Shown: positions 31,848 through 34,580 of the stretch, in pieces
Position numbering within the stretch: position 1 is the first letter of the stretch
How the letters are laid out: the number at the start of each line of letters is the position of its first letter
Assembly: GCA_002438405.1 (NCBI GenBank)
Contig: DJOE01000005.1
Coordinates: 1-34,580 of the forward strand
From: Cyanobacteria bacterium UBA6446
Lineage (GTDB): Bacteria; Cyanobacteriota; Vampirovibrionia; Gastranaerophilales; Gastranaerophilaceae
Direction: 5' to 3'
Length of the DNA stretch: 34,580 nt
The notes under the pieces: model-generated
Seen by the model: only the letters and a program-made list of their open reading frames with translations
Database searches by the model: none
Told to the model about the DNA's origin: nothing
Made by a program: the position numbers and the translations under genes

Positions 31848-32063
31848 ATGGACGATCGTGTAATATTACAAATTGTGGCAGACAATATAAGAATGGAAAG
31901 ACTTAGAAAACGACTTTCGCAAGAAAAGTTAGCAGAACAAGTTGGAATTTCAACTAAATATCTTAATATGATTGAAAATAGGAAAGCAAATCCAACTATT
32001 GTTATTGTGATAAAAATTTGTCATATTTTAAATTTAAGTTTGGATACAATTTATCCAGTTTAA
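31848..32063 (+). CDS. Small XRE-family HTH transcriptional regulator
   Basis: The 71-residue protein is almost only a Cro/CI-type helix-turn-helix: residues 11-65 contain NIRMERLRKRLSQEKLAEQVGISTKYLNMIENRKANP with the recognition helix near 33-45. Such one-domain regulators bind operator DNA as dimers and often serve mobile elements, toxin-antitoxin modules or restriction systems. Here the neighbours are a divergent prepilin gene and, after 225 bases, a sensor kinase, so its target is unclear. No clear ribosome site precedes the ATG. A long inverted repeat follows the stop. Confidence 0.88.
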   Translation: MDDRVILQIVADNIRMERLRKRLSQEKLAEQVGISTKYLNMIENRKANPTIVIVIKICHILNLSLDTIYPV

Positions 32064-32111
32064 AAGCAGCACAAATTCATTTGGCATAGAACATATATTT
32101 TGTGTTGCTTT
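32063..32111 (+). terminator. 13-bp inverted repeat after the XRE gene, possible terminator
   Basis: AAAGCAGCACAAA (32063-32075) pairs with TTTGTGTTGCTTT (32099-32111), one G-T wobble, around a 23-base loop. The tail is only weakly T-rich, so it may be a weak terminator or another structured element. Confidence 0.45.
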
Positions 32112-32288
32112 CAATTTATATGTCCGACAGATGTTTTTTATTCTATAAATCTTCTAGATATTTATCAAATCTTTCACCTGAAAAATAACTCTATAAATAA
32201 TAAAAGATTATGCCTGTTGATATTGAAGATGCATATAAATTTCCTAATATAGGATAGCAAAATAATGATTTCAAGGTAAAATAAAACT

Positions 32289-33275
32289 ATGGACGAAAAT
32301 AAATTACTTGAAATGTTTAAATTACGTGAAGATATACTTATGGCACTGGAAGAAGGAATCTTGGCGATTGATAAAAACAAAAAAGTCATATTTATAAATA
32401 AATCAGCAATTCCAATGTTACATATAACAGAAAAAGAACCTGTCGGCAAAGACCTAAATGAAATTTATCCGGCATCAAAATTAGGTGAACTTTTAACATC
32501 AGGGAAAAAAGAATTTAATGTGCAGATGAAATCATTAAAAAACGATTATGTAATCTCTGATAGAATGCCTATATATGATAATGGTGAAATTGTAGGAGCT
32601 TTTGCAATTTTTAGAAATAGAACCGAAGTTGTAAAACTTGCAGAAAATTTGACAGGGGTTAAACATCTTGTTGAATCCATGAGAGCAAATAATCATGATT
32701 TCGTTAATAAATTACATGTAATTTTGGGCTTAATCCAAATGAAAAAATATGATGAAGCTGTTGATTATATTATGAATGTAAGCATGGTGCAGAAAGAAAT
32801 AATTAGTACAATTATAAAGCAAATTAAAATTCCATCAATTGCCGCTCTTTTGATTGGAAAATTTGCAAGAGCATCAGAACTTGGCATTCATTTTTCACTA
32901 GATTCATCTAGCTCTTTAGAAGAAAACGATACAAAAATTCCGTCAGATGTTTTTATAACAGTACTGGGGAATTTAATTGAAAATTCGATGGATTCATTGA
33001 ATTCAATCAACATTCTAAATAAGAAAATATATGTATCAATACTCTCAACACCTAAAGAAATAAAAATTATTGTAAGTGATAATGGTAATGGAATAAAAAA
33101 AACAAATTTGAAAAAAATTTTCAAAGATGGATTTTCAACAAAAAGCAACTCCAGAGGCACAGGACTTTTTATTGTTAAATCTCTGATAAAAACTTATAGT
33201 GGTAAAATAACAGTTATATCAGAACCAGAAGTTGAAACCAAATTTATCGTAAAATTTAAGAAAGAAGGTAAATAA
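32289..33275 (+). CDS. CitA/DcuS-family sensor histidine kinase lacking its extracytoplasmic sensor
   Basis: The 328-residue protein has a PAS domain (about 12-115) and a kinase core of the citrate/C4-dicarboxylate sensor family. The H-box reads MRANNHDFVNKLHVILGLIQ with phosphoaccepting H136, nearly the DcuS/CitA signature; then the N-box GNLIENSMDSL, G1 box DNGNGI and G2 box SRGTGLFIVKSL. Typical members are about 530-550 residues with two transmembrane helices around a periplasmic PAS-like sensor; all of that is missing here, so this kinase would be cytoplasmic. There is no in-frame upstream extension. It may sense a cytoplasmic signal or be a remnant that lost its sensor. Its TAA overlaps the ATG of a decayed metallohydrolase gene (TAATG), and the response regulator follows. 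Confidence 0.87.
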   Translation: MDENKLLEMFKLREDILMALEEGILAIDKNKKVIFINKSAIPMLHITEKEPVGKDLNEIYPASKLGELLTSGKKEFNVQMKSLKNDYVISDRMPIYDNGEIVGAFAIFRNRTEVVKLAENLTGVKHLVESMRANNHDFVNKLHVILGLIQMKKYDEAVDYIMNVSMVQKEIISTIIKQIKIPSIAALLIGKFARASELGIHFSLDSSSSLEENDTKIPSDVFITVLGNLIENSMDSLNSINILNKKIYVSILSTPKEIKIIVSDNGNGIKKTNLKKIFKDGFSTKSNSRGTGLFIVKSLIKTYSGKITVISEPEVETKFIVKFKKEGK

Positions 33276-33470
33276 TGAAACTTTATGCACTAAATACAGG
33301 GGATTTAGAAACCGATAAAAATACTGTTGTTGTATGAGCAACACTTGGAACTCATACCAATCCGCATGAGCAAAATGAATTGAACTAAAAAATATAATGC
33401 AAAAATCTTTCTAGTTCATGATTGGAAATTTTTCCAAACAATGAATTTAGCTCCTAAATATTATGAATAA
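33275..33470 (+). pseudogene. Decayed N-acyl homoserine lactonase-family metallo-beta-lactamase-fold hydrolase
   Basis: Two ends of a gene survive. The 5' part reads MKLYALNTGDLETDKN...VVV, then an in-frame TGA at 33335, then ATLGTHTNPHEQNE and a TAA at 33386. This is how lactonase-family metallo-beta-lactamase-fold proteins start (short beta strand, GxLxxDK, GATxxT, NPxxxNEW). The 3' part, in another frame from about 33390, reads YNAKIFLVHDWKFFQTMNLAPKYYE then TAA (33468-33470), matching the HD...APxYY end of the same family. The 200 or so codons between, including the HxHxDH zinc site, are deleted. Family members hydrolyse lactones or other esters. It lies between the sensor kinase (1-base overlap) and its response regulator (10 bases), so an intact copy was probably part of this operon. 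Confidence 0.7.
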
Positions 33471-33480
33471 GAGGTATTAA

Positions 33481-34155
33481 ATGTACAAGGTTATAATCGT
33501 AGAAGATGACCCTATGGTTGCAATGATAAATAATCACTATGTAGAAGAAGATAATAGATTTTCTGTTGTTCAGTCATTCAGAAACGGGAATGATGCTTTC
33601 AAATATTTATCAGAAAATCAAGTGGATTTAGCTATCCTTGATGTCTATATGCCAGTATTGGACGGTTTATCTTTGTTAAAAAAAATTAGAACAGTAGAGA
33701 TTAATACTGATGTCATTATGGTTACAGCATCAAATGATAAAAACACCCTTGATACAGTTTTAAACTTTGGGGTCATTGATTACCTTGTAAAACCTTTTGT
33801 ACAAGAAAGATTTCAACAAGCACTGGATAAATTTGTAGAGTTTAGTATTCAAAAAAATAATGTTTGTGTGCTTGACCAAAATAGAATTGACGAAATTTTA
33901 AATAGCGAACATTTCACAAATAAAAATGTAGAACTTCCAAAAGGAATACAAGAAAAAACTTTAAATAAAATCAGAGAATACTTGAGAGAAGATACAAGTA
34001 GCGGACATACATCTGAACAAATTGCAGCATTTTTAGATATTTCGAAAGTAACAGTCCGAAAATATATGCATTATTTAACAAAAAATAAAGAAGTTATTGA
34101 ACAAATAAACTACGATACAGGTGGTCGCCCTTGTATGATATATTTTATTAAATAA
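33481..34155 (+). CDS. CitB/DcuR-family response regulator
   Basis: The 224-residue protein has an N-terminal receiver domain (1-122) with the acidic pocket E8-D9-D10, phosphoacceptor D54 in LAILDVYMP, the conserved Thr in MVTAS and Lys in YLVKPF. The C-terminal domain (about 150-224) has a helix-turn-helix of the CitB/DcuR type: TSEQIAAFLDISKVTVRKYMHYL followed by GRPCMIYF, typical of regulators of citrate, malate or fumarate uptake. It is the partner of the kinase encoded just upstream. GAGGT precedes the ATG by five bases. No dicarboxylate transporter gene is in the window, so the regulated genes are elsewhere or beyond the right edge. Confidence 0.92.
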   Translation: MYKVIIVEDDPMVAMINNHYVEEDNRFSVVQSFRNGNDAFKYLSENQVDLAILDVYMPVLDGLSLLKKIRTVEINTDVIMVTASNDKNTLDTVLNFGVIDYLVKPFVQERFQQALDKFVEFSIQKNNVCVLDQNRIDEILNSEHFTNKNVELPKGIQEKTLNKIREYLREDTSSGHTSEQIAAFLDISKVTVRKYMHYLTKNKEVIEQINYDTGGRPCMIYFIK

Positions 34156-34327
34156 TTTTTTTATACCGCAATTGAATTAATTTATTATTTAATTATAATT
34201 ACTATCCCTGACAAAGGACACTAGTTGAACTGAATAAGAAATGAACAGTGTGAAACTGCGTGCCGTATGACTTTGGGAATATTATTAATTGTTATTTCGA
34301 ATTTATTTCGAAAGCTCCTTAACTTTT
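34156..34327. other. Non-coding stretch after the response regulator
   Basis: No gene or clear terminator is seen. The first 60 bases are AT-rich; from about 34205 the composition shifts toward higher GC and there is a small inverted repeat TTCGAA-TTTAT-TTCGAA near 34297-34313. The end grades into the tandem repeats. Confidence 0.5.
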
Positions 34328-34580
34328 CTCCCTCACCCCTACGTAGAAGAGGAGAAAACTGTACACCCTTTGCAAGAAAATCAAAATCGTTGATTCTGAG
34401 GAGCTGTATGTCATTCTAGATTAAACTCTTTACTCCCTCGCCCCTGCGTGGGAGAGGAGTAAACTGTACACCCTTTGCGAGAAAATCAAAATCTTTGATT
34501 CTGAGGAGCTGTATGCCATTCTGGATTAAACTCTTTACTCCCTCGCCCATTTATGGGGGAGGGTTGGGGTGAGGGCTTAT
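34328..34580. repeat. 105-bp tandem repeat with REP-like hairpins, reaching the right edge
   Basis: Two full units (34328-34432 and 34433-34537) and the start of a third (34538 on) have an exact 105-base period and differ at only about a dozen positions. Each unit opens CTCCCTC-(A/G)-CCC and contains GTACACCCTTTGC, AAAATCAAAATC-(G/T)-TTGATT and GATTCTGAGGAGCTGTATG. The third copy ends in a strong hairpin: CCCTCGCCCA pairs with TGGGGGAGGG, followed by GTTGGGGTGAGGG, which complements the CCCTCACCCC of unit one. This is the structure of short dispersed intergenic repeats. The unit is clearly richer in GC than the surrounding genes. It has no spacer structure and is not a CRISPR. Confidence 0.85.

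Noticed and set aside
32212..32259. 15-codon frame upstream of the sensor kinase as remnant of its sensor domain
   Set aside because: Too short, no ribosome site, and no hydrophobic segment; no support for homology.
33335..33337. TGA in the hydrolase remnant as a selenocysteine or recoded codon
   Set aside because: Further stops and a large deletion follow, the family has no Sec or Cys here, and no stem-loop suitable for Sec insertion was seen.
34328..34580. CRISPR array
   Set aside because: The 105-base units are contiguous, with no unique spacers between short repeats and no cas genes.

Overview
The window is AT-rich, densely coded bacterial DNA. Several traits suggest a gut member of the Candidatus Gastranaerophilales (Vampirovibrionia, formerly Melainabacteria): a prepilin with the AFTLSEVLITIGIIG type of leader, a diderm envelope (autotransporter and TonB-like proteins), many small lineage-type proteins, large Asn/Gln/Lys-rich proteins, and anaerobic features (class I hybrid cluster protein with its redox-disulfide partner). 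This placement is an inference from style, not from a marker gene. All 26 intact genes I list end in TAA or TAG, never TGA.

Layout. 0.1-4.2 kb (minus strand): a very large low-complexity protein with a duplicated hydrophobic module, preceded by thioredoxin. 4.3-6.6 kb: a DEDDh exonuclease and an organophosphate:phosphate-type (OPA) transporter in one operon. 6.8-9.3 kb: a small basic protein and two tandem zinc-dependent dehydrogenases. 9.3-12.5 kb: a three-gene envelope cassette (membrane-anchored VWA protein, FHA-like multi-TM protein, TonB-like protein) that I do not recognise as a named system. 12.5-15.7 kb: a SulP anion transporter and hybrid cluster protein Hcp. 15.8-18.9 kb: a UvrD-type helicase fused to an iron-sulfur PD-(D/E)XK nuclease. 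18.9-24.4 kb (minus): a giant autotransporter with a lysine-rich tail after its barrel.

24.6-28.7 kb is the most interesting stretch. A 986-residue protein has hydrophobic central segments and a C-terminal domain carrying all the main motifs of a RelA/SpoT-type pyrophosphotransferase, with no hydrolase domain. It is followed by a 141-residue orphan gene that has its own promoter embedded in the end of the large gene, then by a voltage-gated-type potassium channel. This has the architecture of a nucleotide-synthesising toxin or effector with an immunity or antitoxin gene; that role is inferred.

28.8-31.7 kb holds the Hcp-associated disulfide protein, several tiny genes, a BFN-domain protein, tRNA-Ser(GCU) and a prepilin-like protein. 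31.8-34.2 kb holds a small XRE regulator and a CitA/DcuS-type kinase without its usual extracytoplasmic sensor. Next come the two ends of a deleted lactonase-family metallohydrolase pseudogene and the partner CitB/DcuR-type response regulator. The window ends in GC-richer 105-bp tandem repeats that run toward or past the right edge. No CRISPR array, rRNA, transposase or integrase was seen.
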